Part shown: piece after piece, positions 7,112 through 17,010 of the stretch
How the letters are laid out: every line of letters starts with the position of its first letter
Position numbering within the stretch: the stretch's first letter is position 1
Source: Cupriavidus respiraculi
GTDB taxonomy: Bacteria; Pseudomonadota; Gammaproteobacteria; Burkholderiales; Burkholderiaceae
Assembly: GCF_914271545.1 (NCBI RefSeq)
Contig: NZ_CAJZAH010000010.1
Coordinates: 62,001-126,000, forward strand
Length of the DNA stretch: 64,000 bases
Direction: 5' to 3'
The notes under the pieces: model-generated
Told to the model about the DNA's origin: nothing
The model's database searches: none
Seen by the model: only the letters and a program-made list of their open reading frames with translations
Made by a program: the position numbers and the translations under genes

Positions 7112-9781
7112 ATGCACACAATGAACAAGACCTTGCAGCGCAGGACCATCGTCGTCCAGGGCAGGCTCGCCAGCCGAGAATGGCGGCTTCGCGCAGCGCG
7201 CGAGCAGAGTCACGGACTACATATCGTTACGATCGAGCAGTTAGCTGCGCGACTCGCCGGCGGCTTTCAGTGCGCAGCTGATGACGAGAGCATTCGTACC
7301 GCCCTTGGCCTGGCGTTGCACGAGACGGCATTGGGCGAACTGGACGGCATCAAAGGTCTTCCCGGTATGGTGGACGCGAGCCTCGGGACGTTGAGGAAGG
7401 TATGGAACGCAAACTTCGAGCTTAAGGCTCAACGGCTGCAGCATTCCAGGCTCGATGCCCTCGCCAGGCTGGAAACAGCGACGCTGAGGCGGCTGCCGGC
7501 GGGGATGCTGGCGCCGGCTGACCTTGCTATCGCGGCAATGCAGCGGATCGCCTTGGCGCCGCGGCTGCTGGGCCCCATCGACTTCGCGGGAGCCGCGGAC
7601 ATCGCGGCCTGCTGGCGCCCGCTGGTACTGGCCTTGGCGGAGGTCACGCCGACACGCTGGCTCGCCGGCACACGCTCTCTACCTCTATGGTTGGAAGGCA
7701 GCGCCGTTGCTGCCGTGCGATCATCGCCGCACCAGCCGAAGGTCGAGTGCGTCAGTGCTGCAACGGCATATCACGAGGTGATTGAGGCCTTGCGCTGGGC
7801 CCGTGAACTCATCGCGACAGGCCGGGCTGCCCCCTCGGAGATCGCTATCGCAGCGGCCTCACCGGCTCAGTACGACGATCATTTCCTGGCGCTGCGGGAG
7901 GATGCCAATATCGCCCTCCATTTTGTGCATGGCATTCCCGCGATCGCGACGCGCGCTGGTCAGGCTGCCGCGGCACTCGCAGATATCCTGGTTCGCGGCA
8001 TCTCCCAGTCGCGCGTGCGCCGTCTGGCGGCATTGCAGGCGGGCGCCAGTGTGTTTGCAACACTGCCGCCCGGTTGGACACGCATTCTCCCTCCGGACGC
8101 GCCCCTTGCCACCCCGGCCTCTTGGTACCGGCTGCTTGACGCCTTGTCCCCGGACGCATGGCCTGAGGGCGCGGACCCGCGTGACGCCCTGCGCAGTATT
8201 GTGGCGCGATTGGATTGCGGCACGGACCGTGCGGCCGAGATGGGAGAAGGAATTCTGTCCGGCCAGGCCTTAGCCATCTGGCGCAAAGCCCTGCTGGCTG
8301 GTCCCGCGGTAGCGCTGGATGCCACGCTCCAGCGACTTAAGATCGATGACCGCCATGAAGCATGCGCTGGCGTAGTGTGGGCCTCCGCCAATGAGCTTGC
8401 TGGCACGCCACGTCGATTCGTGCGCCTGCTCGGCCTGAATTCGTCGCGCTGGCCCAGAGGCATCACAGAGGATCGTCTGCTGTCCGATCATATTGTGCCA
8501 ATGCGCCAACTCGAGCCGCGCCCATTGGCAGTGGTCGACCGGGATGACTTCCGGACCATCTTGCAGAGCGCTGCTGCGGAAGTCGTCCTGTCGAGCGCAC
8601 GCCGGGATGGCGAAGGCCGTGTGCTGGGCCGGAGTGCTTTGCTGCACGGCTTGGGGAAGGACAGGTATCTGGATCGCAACGCAGCGCCTGCGCACGCCTT
8701 TAGCGAAACTGATCGCCTCCTGGCACGCAAGGCCGAGTTCCGCGCCTTGTCCCGCTCCGTTTCCGCGAGCCAGTGCTGGGAAGACTGGCATCGGACCGAG
8801 CTCACCGGGCACGATGGGCTCGTCCGGCCCGGGCACCCGGTGGTGAGCCTCGCCCTGGGGCGCATCCAGTCCGCCAGCTCGTTGAAGCTGCTGCTACGCA
8901 ATCCCTTGGGCTTTGTGTGGAAGTACGGCATGGGGCTGCGGTCGCCCGTTATCAGCGAAGAGCCGCTGGTATTGGATGCCCTGGGGATGGGGAATCTGGT
9001 GCACCTGACGCTTGAGATCGCGGTAGGCAAGCTTGTACACGCTGGTGGCCTTGGCAGCGCCAGTCGCGAAACGCTACAACAGGCCGTGACAGCGGCGGTC
9101 GCCGACGCCGCCGCGCAATGGGAGACAGCGCAGCCCGTACCTCCCGCCCTGATCTGGCAGCGTACCTTGAACGAGGTGCATCAGCTATCTATCGCTGCGC
9201 TGATGGGGGGCGAGCCGGTGCCGCCCGGAACACGATCCTATGGCGAAGTGCGCTTCGGGGGCGCAAAGGGTGTCAGCGACTGTCCCGCCCCGTGGGATGG
9301 TGACGCACCGGTCGAGATCCCGGGCACGCGGATTCGTATCAACGGCTATATCGACAGGCTCGACATCGCCCCCGATGGACGTCATGGCTGGGTGCGCGAC
9401 TACAAGACCGGAAGGGCGCCTAAGGCCGACTTTGGGCTGAACGGCGGCAATGAGTTGCAGCGGTGTCTATATGCATACGCCGTTAAGGCCATGCTTGGCC
9501 AGGACTTTGAGGTAACGGCATCCCTGCTCTATCCCCGCGAACAACGTGAGTTTCCGTTAGCCGATGCCGATACCGCGCTGGCTGAACTGAGCGTGTATCT
9601 GGCTGCTGCATACGAAAGCCTGCTGGGCGGTGCGTCGCTACCTGGCAAGGATGCAGCCGACACGTATGACGACCTTGCGTTTGCGTTGCCCGCGAATGCG
9701 CGTGTCACCTATTACAAGCGCAAGTCGGCCGCGACACTGGCGCGTCTGGGGGTAGCGGCCCGTGTTTGGGAGGTTAAATAA
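7112..9781 (+). CDS. AddB/RexB-like PD-(D/E)XK nuclease subunit
   Basis: 889 residues. The C-terminal third is a RecB-family nuclease: GNLVHLTLE (about 627), INGYIDRLDIAPDG (about 742, with the metal-binding Asp), VRDYKTGRAP (about 762, the D-x-K pair) and the helix ELQRCLYAYAVKAM with the conserved Gln. The N-terminal part has a SF1-helicase-like layout but no Walker A lysine motif, as in AddB-type subunits that scan or grip DNA. No iron-sulfur cysteine set is evident, unlike classical AddB. The helicase gene follows after 2 bp, so the two form one heteromeric machine. The start is uncertain (ATGs at 7112 and 7121, neither with a strong site). Host AddAB/RecBCD repairs breaks. A plasmid copy could serve repair, defence or stability. 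Confidence 0.75.
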   Translation: MHTMNKTLQRRTIVVQGRLASREWRLRAAREQSHGLHIVTIEQLAARLAGGFQCAADDESIRTALGLALHETALGELDGIKGLPGMVDASLGTLRKVWNANFELKAQRLQHSRLDALARLETATLRRLPAGMLAPADLAIAAMQRIALAPRLLGPIDFAGAADIAACWRPLVLALAEVTPTRWLAGTRSLPLWLEGSAVAAVRSSPHQPKVECVSAATAYHEVIEALRWARELIATGRAAPSEIAIAAASPAQYDDHFLALREDANIALHFVHGIPAIATRAGQAAAALADILVRGISQSRVRRLAALQAGASVFATLPPGWTRILPPDAPLATPASWYRLLDALSPDAWPEGADPRDALRSIVARLDCGTDRAAEMGEGILSGQALAIWRKALLAGPAVALDATLQRLKIDDRHEACAGVVWASANELAGTPRRFVRLLGLNSSRWPRGITEDRLLSDHIVPMRQLEPRPLAVVDRDDFRTILQSAAAEVVLSSARRDGEGRVLGRSALLHGLGKDRYLDRNAAPAHAFSETDRLLARKAEFRALSRSVSASQCWEDWHRTELTGHDGLVRPGHPVVSLALGRIQSASSLKLLLRNPLGFVWKYGMGLRSPVISEEPLVLDALGMGNLVHLTLEIAVGKLVHAGGLGSASRETLQQAVTAAVADAAAQWETAQPVPPALIWQRTLNEVHQLSIAALMGGEPVPPGTRSYGEVRFGGAKGVSDCPAPWDGDAPVEIPGTRIRINGYIDRLDIAPDGRHGWVRDYKTGRAPKADFGLNGGNELQRCLYAYAVKAMLGQDFEVTASLLYPREQREFPLADADTALAELSVYLAAAYESLLGGASLPGKDAADTYDDLAFALPANARVTYYKRKSAATLARLGVAARVWEVK

Positions 9782-9783
9782 GG

Positions 9784-12700
9784 ATGTCTATGCTGCTTTC
9801 CGATAACGAGGCGCGTCGCATCGCGATTGCCGAACATGACCGGGCGCTGCTCGTTGAAGCCGGTGCGGGATCCGGCAAGACGGCCGTGATGGCGGGCCGT
9901 ATTGCCATGATGCTGGCCAGTGGCATCGCACCCCGCCATATTGCCGCCGTGACTTTCACTGAGCTGGCCGCCAGCGAGCTGGTGATCCGGGTACGGGATT
10001 TTGTCGAGGCGCTGACGGCGGGGTCGGTGCCGGCCGAGCTTCGCGTCGCGCTTCCGGATGGACTTAGTGACATGCAGCGGCGCGAGCTTCTTGCCGCGGT
10101 GGAGGTGATCGACGACCTGACCTGCTCAACCATTCACGGGTTCTGCCAACGGCTCATCGCGCCCTACCCTGTCGAGGCTGGCATCGATCCCGGCGCGGCC
10201 ATCATGGACCGGGACGCCGCAGACCTGGCCTTCGATGACATCGTGGACCAATGGCTACGGGAGCGGCTCGGTGAGAATGGCTCGGGTCTGCTTGCGGACC
10301 TTGTCGCCCAAGACGCCTCCGGCACGCTGCAACTGGTGCATGACATCGCCTCCGCACTCCGACGCCACCGTCATGCAACGGGGCCCGTTGCACTGCCGCT
10401 GATGCCGTTGGTGGAAGATTTCAGGCGCTCGGTTTCCGCCCTGACCGGATTCATGGCGACATGCTCGTTCGCCGAAGAAGCCACCGTCGAAACAGCCCGC
10501 CACTTCGCTGCCATGGCGCAGGCGCTGGACTGGGAAATCGACGAGTCCAGCCCTTCGCACCTCGCCAGACTAGTGGCGCTTCGGCCGGTGCCTGCGCTAT
10601 GCACGGGCTCCGGATCCTTTCTGGCATTCCGCCGCAAGACTGCATGGGAGGCCGCTGCGAAGCGGGAAGGTATGCCGGCCTCCGCGGGGAAGGAAGCGTT
10701 CGGCGTGGTGTCGGATCTGTACAAGGCTTGTTGCGAGGCATGGAGCGCCCTGGAGGCGCAGGTTGCCACGCGCGTCCTTGGGGAGCTGGCAACGCACGTT
10801 CGTGCCGTCGTGCAAGTCTTTTCTCAGTACAAGCGCGACAGCGCCCTGCTCGATTTCGATGACCTGCTCTACGCGGCACGGGCACTGCTACGGGACCACG
10901 AGCCCGTCCGACAGGCGCTCGCTACGCGCTATCGCCATGTCCTTGTCGACGAGTTCCAGGACACGGATCCTCTGCAGGCGGAAATATTCTGGCGTCTATG
11001 TGGGGACCCCGAAGGCAGCAAAGCTGGCGACTGGACATCGTTCAGGATCCGGCCGGGTGCGCTGTTTCTGGTAGGCGACCCAAAGCAGGCGATCTATCGG
11101 TTTCGTGGGGCCGACGTGGCTGCATACGTGCAAGCCAGGACGGCCTTCGGGGCCATGGACGCAGGCAGCGTGCTCACCATTTCGACCAACTTCCGCTCGC
11201 ACGCGCCGATTCTGGACTTTGTCAATGCGCGCTTCGCACCTTGCTTGTCCGCCGACGGCCAGCCGGGCTTCACCGCACTGGCACCATTCCAGCCGCACAA
11301 CGGCGAAGACCCTTGTGTCGTGGCACTTGATATCCAGGCCGCTTCGGAGAAGCCTGCCGCAGACGAGTTGCGCGACGTCGAGGCGGTAGCCGTCGCCCGT
11401 CTGTGTGCACAGCTGATTGGCCGGCATCGGGTAGTGGATCGGAGAACCGGTGGGGCGCGTGCCTGCCGTGCGGGCGACATCGCATTGCTGGCCCCGACGG
11501 GCACGGATCTATGGCGTTACGAGGCTGCTCTTGAACGACTGGGCATTGCGGTGGCGACACAGGCGGGCAAGGGTCTGTACCGGCGTCAGGAGATCCAGGA
11601 CCTGATTGCGGTCACGCGTGTGCTGGCGGACCCGGGGGACACGCTGGCGTTGGGCGCTTTGCTGCGGGGCCCTCTCGTCGGACTCAGTGATGAGGCTATC
11701 CTGGATATCATCGCGGCACTGCCCCGGGACGACAGCAATGCCGGCACGCTACCGCGGCTGTCCATTTCCGTGGACCCGGCCGGTATCGCCAATCCGATTG
11801 CACGGGAAGTTGTCACCTCGCTTCAAGCCCTTCGACGACAGGTGAACTCGACCACGCCGTATGTCCTCCTGTCCCAGGCCGTTGACGCGTTGCATGTGCG
11901 TCATCTTTTGCTGGAGCGGCATCGCGACCAGGCGGACCGGGCACTGGCGAACGTCGATCTGTATCTGAACATGTCGCGCCGGTTTGCCGTGCGCGGGTTG
12001 CGCGCATTTGCTGCAGCCATGACGGCGGCCTGGACCGACGCCTCGCGGGCTAGCGAGGGCCGGCCGGATGCGCAGGAGGACGCCGTTGCGCTCTTCACCA
12101 TGCATGCCGCGAAGGGTCTTGAGTGGCCGGTCGTTGTGCCGGTCAATACGATGACCGCGATCAAGCAGGCTGACAGCGTTTTTGTGGACCCTGAATCGGG
12201 ACGTCTCTTCTGCCCTGTGTTTGGCGTCCGGCCGGCGGGGTACGATGCCATTCGTTCCGCCGAGGGTGCCGAACTGGAGCGCGAACGTGTACGTTTGTGG
12301 TACGTGGCCGCAACGCGTGCCCGCGAACTGCTGGTGCTGCCCCGCCCTGCAGTCACGAGCGACAAGTCGTGGGCCTCGCTGGTGGATATGGCGTTGCAGG
12401 AGCTGCCCACCGTGGCGTTGGAAGAGGATCCACCGCCGATGTCCTCGCAGACTGGGGCGTGCCCCAATCAGCAGACGCGTGAAACCTTCGCAGCCGAAGC
12501 GCGCCTGATTGCCGAGTCGCATCGCGGTATTCGATGGCTGGCGCCAAGTCGCGATGAGGGGCACATGTCGGGCGCCGTACTTATCCCCGAAATCGCCCAG
12601 GTTGTTCTTCCGGGCGCCGAGTCCGGAACCGAGGGTAGCGCCGTCGCAGTACGGGGAAGCCGGGACCGCGGCGTCATCTTGCACAAGCTGATGGAAGAGG

Positions 12701-13140
12701 TATTGAACGGCGAGGTGTCCGATGATCTGGCGACTTTGACTGAGCGTGCCGCAACGCTGATCTGCACGATGGGTGCGGGCTGCCATGAGGACGCGTCCAC
12801 CGGCCTGTCTCCGGCAGAGATCGCTGGATGTGTCCTTCGTACGCTAACGATTCCGGACATTGCGAAGATGCGTCCGCGTCTGATGGCGGAGCTCCCCGTC
12901 TATGGCTCGGCAGCGTCGACGTTTTTGGAGGACGCGATTGTCGGAGTAGCAGACGCGGTGGCGGTCGGTGAGGATGGCAGGCCGGAAGTGATCATCGACT
13001 GGAAGAGCGACGTTGCCCCGAGTACCGCAACACTTGAGCACTATGGCGCGCAGGTGCGGTCGTACCTTTCGATGACGTCCGCTAAGCGAGGCATGATCGT
13101 TCTGATGACTAGCGGACACGTCATACCGGTCGAGCCATAG
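9784..13140 (+). CDS. AddA-like UvrD/RecB superfamily 1 helicase-nuclease
   Basis: 1118 residues with all SF1A helicase motifs: I VEAGAGSGKTAVMAG (25-38), Ia VTFTELAASEL, II VLVDEFQDTDP (about 388), III LVGDPKQAIYRFRGAD (about 430), IV TISTNFRSH, V LFTMHAAKGLEW (about 772), VI LWYVAATRAREL (about 839). The C terminus adds a RecB-like nuclease: GVILHKLMEEVL, DAVAVGEDGRPEVIIDWKSD (about 1060-1075, the D-x-K pair) and YGAQVRSYL. It is therefore an ATP-driven DNA translocase with its own nuclease, paired with the preceding AddB-like protein. GGAGG lies 12 bases upstream and the gene starts 2 bp after its partner. No Chi-recognition claim can be made. The protein is clearly divergent from chromosomal AddA. 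Confidence 0.85.
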   Translation: MSMLLSDNEARRIAIAEHDRALLVEAGAGSGKTAVMAGRIAMMLASGIAPRHIAAVTFTELAASELVIRVRDFVEALTAGSVPAELRVALPDGLSDMQRRELLAAVEVIDDLTCSTIHGFCQRLIAPYPVEAGIDPGAAIMDRDAADLAFDDIVDQWLRERLGENGSGLLADLVAQDASGTLQLVHDIASALRRHRHATGPVALPLMPLVEDFRRSVSALTGFMATCSFAEEATVETARHFAAMAQALDWEIDESSPSHLARLVALRPVPALCTGSGSFLAFRRKTAWEAAAKREGMPASAGKEAFGVVSDLYKACCEAWSALEAQVATRVLGELATHVRAVVQVFSQYKRDSALLDFDDLLYAARALLRDHEPVRQALATRYRHVLVDEFQDTDPLQAEIFWRLCGDPEGSKAGDWTSFRIRPGALFLVGDPKQAIYRFRGADVAAYVQARTAFGAMDAGSVLTISTNFRSHAPILDFVNARFAPCLSADGQPGFTALAPFQPHNGEDPCVVALDIQAASEKPAADELRDVEAVAVARLCAQLIGRHRVVDRRTGGARACRAGDIALLAPTGTDLWRYEAALERLGIAVATQAGKGLYRRQEIQDLIAVTRVLADPGDTLALGALLRGPLVGLSDEAILDIIAALPRDDSNAGTLPRLSISVDPAGIANPIAREVVTSLQALRRQVNSTTPYVLLSQAVDALHVRHLLLERHRDQADRALANVDLYLNMSRRFAVRGLRAFAAAMTAAWTDASRASEGRPDAQEDAVALFTMHAAKGLEWPVVVPVNTMTAIKQADSVFVDPESGRLFCPVFGVRPAGYDAIRSAEGAELERERVRLWYVAATRARELLVLPRPAVTSDKSWASLVDMALQELPTVALEEDPPPMSSQTGACPNQQTRETFAAEARLIAESHRGIRWLAPSRDEGHMSGAVLIPEIAQVVLPGAESGTEGSAVAVRGSRDRGVILHKLMEEVLNGEVSDDLATLTERAATLICTMGAGCHEDASTGLSPAEIAGCVLRTLTIPDIAKMRPRLMAELPVYGSAASTFLEDAIVGVADAVAVGEDGRPEVIIDWKSDVAPSTATLEHYGAQVRSYLSMTSAKRGMIVLMTSGHVIPVEP

Positions 13141-13222
13141 TATCTGCGTGTTGATGCGTCGCTGAATTCGCTCGTAGTGGAGCCTCAGGGACCCGCCTGT
13201 TACCGGCACTAGCCACCCACCG

Positions 13223-13254
13223 GCCGCTACGCCGGACACCTTCTGCGTAGCGGC
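13223..13254. terminator. Hairpin downstream of the AddA-like gene
   Basis: Arms GCCGCTACGC (13223-13232) and GCGTAGCGGC (13245-13254) are perfect complements around 12 bases. A second, competing hairpin CGGCAGG/CCTGCCG begins inside the right arm. There is no T-run, so termination is only possible, not shown. Confidence 0.35.
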
Positions 13255-13523
13255 AGGCGTGTCCCCCTGCCGCCTCGCGACGAGCGGCACGTCTGCACGG
13301 CCTCTACGCTTCGCCCGCTCTCCAGACATTCCCCTGCTCCGCCCGCCTGCCGATATGGGCTACCGTTGCGCCCCTCCTCTGTCGGCCGCCGTTCGCCATG
13401 CAGACGATCGCAGGCCGTTAATTGCGTGTTCCCGACCGTTGCGCGTGGACGCGCTTTCCGGGACGGATTCCTTGCCGATCACTTGTCGCCCCGGTATCCT
13501 ACGGTCACCATTGAATTACGAGG

Positions 13524-13544
13524 AAACCGTCTAGCAAACGGTTT
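13524..13544. promoter_or_regulatory. Inverted repeat upstream of parA (operator or partition-site candidate)
   Basis: AAACCGT-7 bases-ACGGTTT is a perfect inverted repeat 26 bp before the parA start. Partition operons with HTH-bearing ParA proteins are usually autoregulated by ParA at such sites. It could also be a ParB-binding site, but only one copy was seen. Confidence 0.5.
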
Positions 13545-13570
13545 ACTTTGACTCTACAAGTGAACGCGCC

Positions 13571-14770
13571 ATGGCGACAAGTTTAATGAAGGCCCAATTG
13601 CCCCGCCCGGACAATCTGGAGGGTGAGAGCCTGACCATAGACGGTCTGGCACGCATCGCAGGACAGGCTAATGATGTATTCGGCCAGATCCGGGACGCAA
13701 TGCTGGAACCCTACCCCCGTAAAAATCCGCCTACCTTTACCAGCAGTCAGATTGCATCGCTCTGCGGCATCGATAAAGCGCGGTTCCACTACCTGGCTAC
13801 CAAAGGCGGGCTCCCGCCAGGGGTGTCACAAGGCAACGGCCGGGCTAAGGTGTTTTCTTTGGAGGACGCCATTGCCTGGGTACAGCAGGCCGGTGGCCGT
13901 ATGCCACGACCTGAGGGGAGCCGCGGCCGCATTGTCACCGTCGGAAACTTCAAAGGTGGGGTCGCCAAGACCACCACGGCGGTTTGTCTGGCTCAGGCGT
14001 TGACCCTTCTCGGCAGACGGGTGTTGCTAGTGGACTGTGATCCCCAAGGCACGGCGACCCAGTTGTGCGGCTGGGCACCAGATGCCGAGATCGACGAGTC
14101 CAAGACTCTGCTGCCGCTGATCTATGGCGATCAGGAAACGCTGGACTATGCAGTACAGACCACGTACTGGCACAACCTCGATCTGATCCCCGCCTCGTCG
14201 GCGCTGTTTGATGCGGAGTTCGAGATTCCGTCCAAAGTCCTGCAGGAGAGCGGCTTCCACTTCTGGGACATCCTGCGCAAGGGCATTGAACCAATGGCAG
14301 AGCATTACGACGCCATTGTCATCGACACGCCCCCGGCCCTCAGTTACATCACCATCAATGCATTGATCGCTTCCGACGGCATCCTGATGCCCTGCCCGCC
14401 CGACGGACTGGACTTCGCGAGCTCGACCCAGTTCTGGCACCTGTTCTCCGACATTGCGCGCCGTCTGCCTGGCGTCTTGCAAAACAAGCAATTCGATTTC
14501 ATTAACATCGTGCTGACCAAAGTGAAGTCGGATCCGGTGTCGCGCGTCGTACGTGAATGGATGGTCAAGGCGTACGGGAACCGTGTACTTGGCATTGAGA
14601 TTCCTGAATCGACCGTGCCAAAGGGCGCGTCGGCACAGCTTGCGACCGTGTACGACCTGTCGCGGCCGGAAGGCAGTGTCGAGGCGTATAACCGCTTTCG
14701 TGAACCGCTTGATCGTCTTGCACAGCATGTCGACGATCTGTTTGCCGTCGCTTGGTCGAAAGGGAATTGA
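13571..14770 (+). CDS. parA: ParA-family partition ATPase (type Ia, with N-terminal DNA-binding domain)
   Basis: 399 residues. The first about 110 residues form an HTH-type region (SSQIASLCGIDKARFHYLATKGGLP), as in P1 ParA and F SopA, which repress their own promoters. The Walker-type ATPase starts at about 120: GNFKGGVAKTTTAVCLAQAL (deviant Walker A with the signature lysine), VLLVDCDPQGTATQLCGW (Walker A', about 155) and AIVIDTPPAL (Walker B, about 250). ATP-dependent non-specific DNA binding and ParB-stimulated hydrolysis would move plasmid copies apart over the nucleoid. The ParB gene follows after 2 bp. The inverted repeat at 13524-13544 is a likely operator. Confidence 0.93.
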   Translation: MATSLMKAQLPRPDNLEGESLTIDGLARIAGQANDVFGQIRDAMLEPYPRKNPPTFTSSQIASLCGIDKARFHYLATKGGLPPGVSQGNGRAKVFSLEDAIAWVQQAGGRMPRPEGSRGRIVTVGNFKGGVAKTTTAVCLAQALTLLGRRVLLVDCDPQGTATQLCGWAPDAEIDESKTLLPLIYGDQETLDYAVQTTYWHNLDLIPASSALFDAEFEIPSKVLQESGFHFWDILRKGIEPMAEHYDAIVIDTPPALSYITINALIASDGILMPCPPDGLDFASSTQFWHLFSDIARRLPGVLQNKQFDFINIVLTKVKSDPVSRVVREWMVKAYGNRVLGIEIPESTVPKGASAQLATVYDLSRPEGSVEAYNRFREPLDRLAQHVDDLFAVAWSKGN

Positions 14771-14772
14771 AA

Positions 14773-15750
14773 ATGGGTATTGGTGACAAACTACTGGCCA
14801 AGACCGCCGGCGTAACCGTCAAAGCTCAGAGCGATCTCAAGACATCGCCCTCCACGGGTCCGAAGACGTCGCCCGGACGTATGCTGGTCGCGCAATCAGC
14901 GGTGGCTTCCGCAGAGCGCCGTGTCGCGGAACTCGAGGCCGCGCAGGGACATGCTGTAGAGCTCCCGCTGGAGGACATCATCCTAATCCCGGGCCGCCGC
15001 CGCAAACTGTCGACGGAGCAGTATGAGGAACTGAAGGCGAATCTGCAGCAGCATCCGATGATCTATCCCGTCACGGTGGTTCGCCGTCCGGACGGCAAGA
15101 CGGAACTCGCGGCGGGGTATAACCGCTTCCACATTTATCGGGAACTGGGACGCAAAACGATTCCTGCGGTCTTTCGGGAATTCGCCACTGAGGACGAGGT
15201 AGAACTCGCAGCGTTCTATTCCAACCTCCTCGCCCCTTCCCTCCCGGACTTCGAAAAGTTTCTCGGATTTCTTGACCGACAGAAGCGCAGCGGTCTGAGC
15301 CAGCGAGAAATCGCCATCGAGGCGGGTATCAGTGAAGGGCAGATTTCGAAGCTCTTTGCATATGGGCGATTGCCCGAAGCGGCCGTTGAGGTGCTCAAGA
15401 CCGCGGCGATTCCAGATTGTCTCGGCGCAGTAGCCGCGCAGGAGATTGCCAGCATCCTCGCGGATCGACCGGAGGCTGCCGCGGTCGCCTTGGATCTTAT
15501 CCGGCGTCTGGCGTCAGACCGGTCATTTACGCAGAAGCAGGCGTTGGCCCAGTTAAACAACGCTGTGAAACCGACGCCTCCCCGCCCGGCGGAACCGCGC
15601 ATCATCAGGCGCGGCAAGCGGCATTTCTGCGCCATTTCTGCTCGCAGCGGCGTTCTGGCAATCCGCTTTAAGGAGCCGGAAATGGCGAATGCATGGGAGG
15701 AACGGCTTGCTGCCTGGATTGAGTCCGAGTTGGAAAAGGCAGAGTCGTAG
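14773..15750 (+). CDS. parB: ParB-family centromere-binding protein
   Basis: 325 residues from the ATG at 14773, which has GGGA upstream. The in-frame start at 14752 would overlap parA. Residues about 66-150 are the ParB/sulfiredoxin CTP-binding-type domain (LEDIILIPGRRRKLSTEQY; LAAGYNRFHIYRELGR in the position of the GERR/GxxR box). A KorB/SopB-like HTH follows (GLSQREIAIEAGISEGQISK, about 175-194). The C terminus probably dimerises. It binds a centromere-like site and activates ParA. No clear iterated parS was found near the operon. A strong terminator ends the unit. Confidence 0.92.
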   Translation: MGIGDKLLAKTAGVTVKAQSDLKTSPSTGPKTSPGRMLVAQSAVASAERRVAELEAAQGHAVELPLEDIILIPGRRRKLSTEQYEELKANLQQHPMIYPVTVVRRPDGKTELAAGYNRFHIYRELGRKTIPAVFREFATEDEVELAAFYSNLLAPSLPDFEKFLGFLDRQKRSGLSQREIAIEAGISEGQISKLFAYGRLPEAAVEVLKTAAIPDCLGAVAAQEIASILADRPEAAAVALDLIRRLASDRSFTQKQALAQLNNAVKPTPPRPAEPRIIRRGKRHFCAISARSGVLAIRFKEPEMANAWEERLAAWIESELEKAES

Positions 15751-15799
15751 GAGGCGCGAACGCATGCCGGTCGCCAGCCCACATCGGGCGCAGCCCGGA

Positions 15800-15835
15800 C
15801 AAAGGCCTGGACCGCGGTCCAGGCCTTTGCTTTTT
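15800..15835 (+). terminator. Strong rho-independent terminator of the parAB operon
   Basis: Arms CAAAGGCCTGGACC and GGTCCAGGCCTTTG (14 bp, perfect) with a GC loop are followed at once by CTTTTT. It lies 50 bp after the parB stop. Confidence 0.93.
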
Positions 15836-17010
15836 GAGGGCGCCCGCGGGGGCCAACGAGGTGTTGGGAGGTTTAAGTCATCTATGCATGCGAGCCAGAG
15901 ACATACTGGGGCCGGTAAGCCGCGGAGGATCCGGCCCCGATGGATCAGGGTGGACCAGCCAAGGAGAAAAGCGTTTGACCTTGGGCCGGCGAGCCGGGTG
16001 CGATTTTCCGGTACGCGTCGGCGCGGGGACGCCCTTTAAAGGTTCCGTTCTGCGGCGAGCAGACATTGGCACGTCGCCATTGGGGCGGCCGGCGCGCATC
16101 GAAGGTGAATAACACGTGCATAGCCATTCCACATTGTCTGACCAGGCCTTTCAATTCGAAATTCCTTTCCGATCAGCAACTTACGTTTTCAACACCGCTT
16201 GGGCGAGCCGGGACGGGCGAGACATCCCTGCACATTGCGCTCGCGAGCCGGCTTCACCGAAAACGGTATTGCACTCGCGCCTCTGTGGCCCCGCGCAATG
16301 GAGAAAAAAGGCCTCCAACGACGCGCCGCATCGCGCTTCATCAGTCTCGTGACCGACGGAAAAATAATTTACATTGCACAATGCCCCACAAAAGTGCACG
16401 GTCGCGACCGACCCGAACTATTTTGTGCTGCCAAATCAACGGTTTAGCTCTCCTGCCGCACCGCGCGTCAGAGCGGTCGGACACTACCGCTAATCAAGCA
16501 CGCTCCCCTGGCATGCGCGTTCGGGACGCAACGGCCCCGCTGGTCTACCGAACGGCACAAGGAGCGCCTTACCGGGGGAAGGAGCTCGGTTAAGCAACCA
16601 TCGGGCTTCGTGGTGTCCACGCTTGCCCGGGGATAGGTGCGCCAGACAACGGCCGCCTTCTTCGCAGAAGTACAGGTCTTTGAAGTTAAAGGACTTTCCA
16701 GTTGAAACGTCGGGGTCGGCCCCGGCCATGGCCAATATCGCTTGGCAGCAACAGCAGCGGAACCCGAGGACGCCGCTTCACCCCGTCAGACCATACTCGC
16801 CCGAGAGCGGATTACGGGCTAGGCGTATTCAGCGAGGACCTACCCACACAAGGGAAGACAGCGCGGTCTCACCGTGAGATCGGTGGTAGGCGCTCGCGCT
16901 CCGCCTCCCGAGATCCGCGCCCGACGGTCGCGATCCCTTTGCCCACAATTTCATAGACAAGTGAACGCTCCATTCGTAGCATGTAGCGTCACACTTTGTT
17001 ACACACGGGA
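15836..17010. other. 1.2-kb stretch without a supported gene
   Basis: Short frames occur on both strands, but none has both a ribosome-binding site and natural composition. A locally AT-richer part lies at about 16320-16450. One leftward frame (16490-16735) has a more protein-like patch around TGKSFNFKDLYFCEEGG, which might be a gene remnant. The region probably carries the promoter of the WYL gene. No insertion-sequence ends or direct repeats were noticed. Confidence 0.4.
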
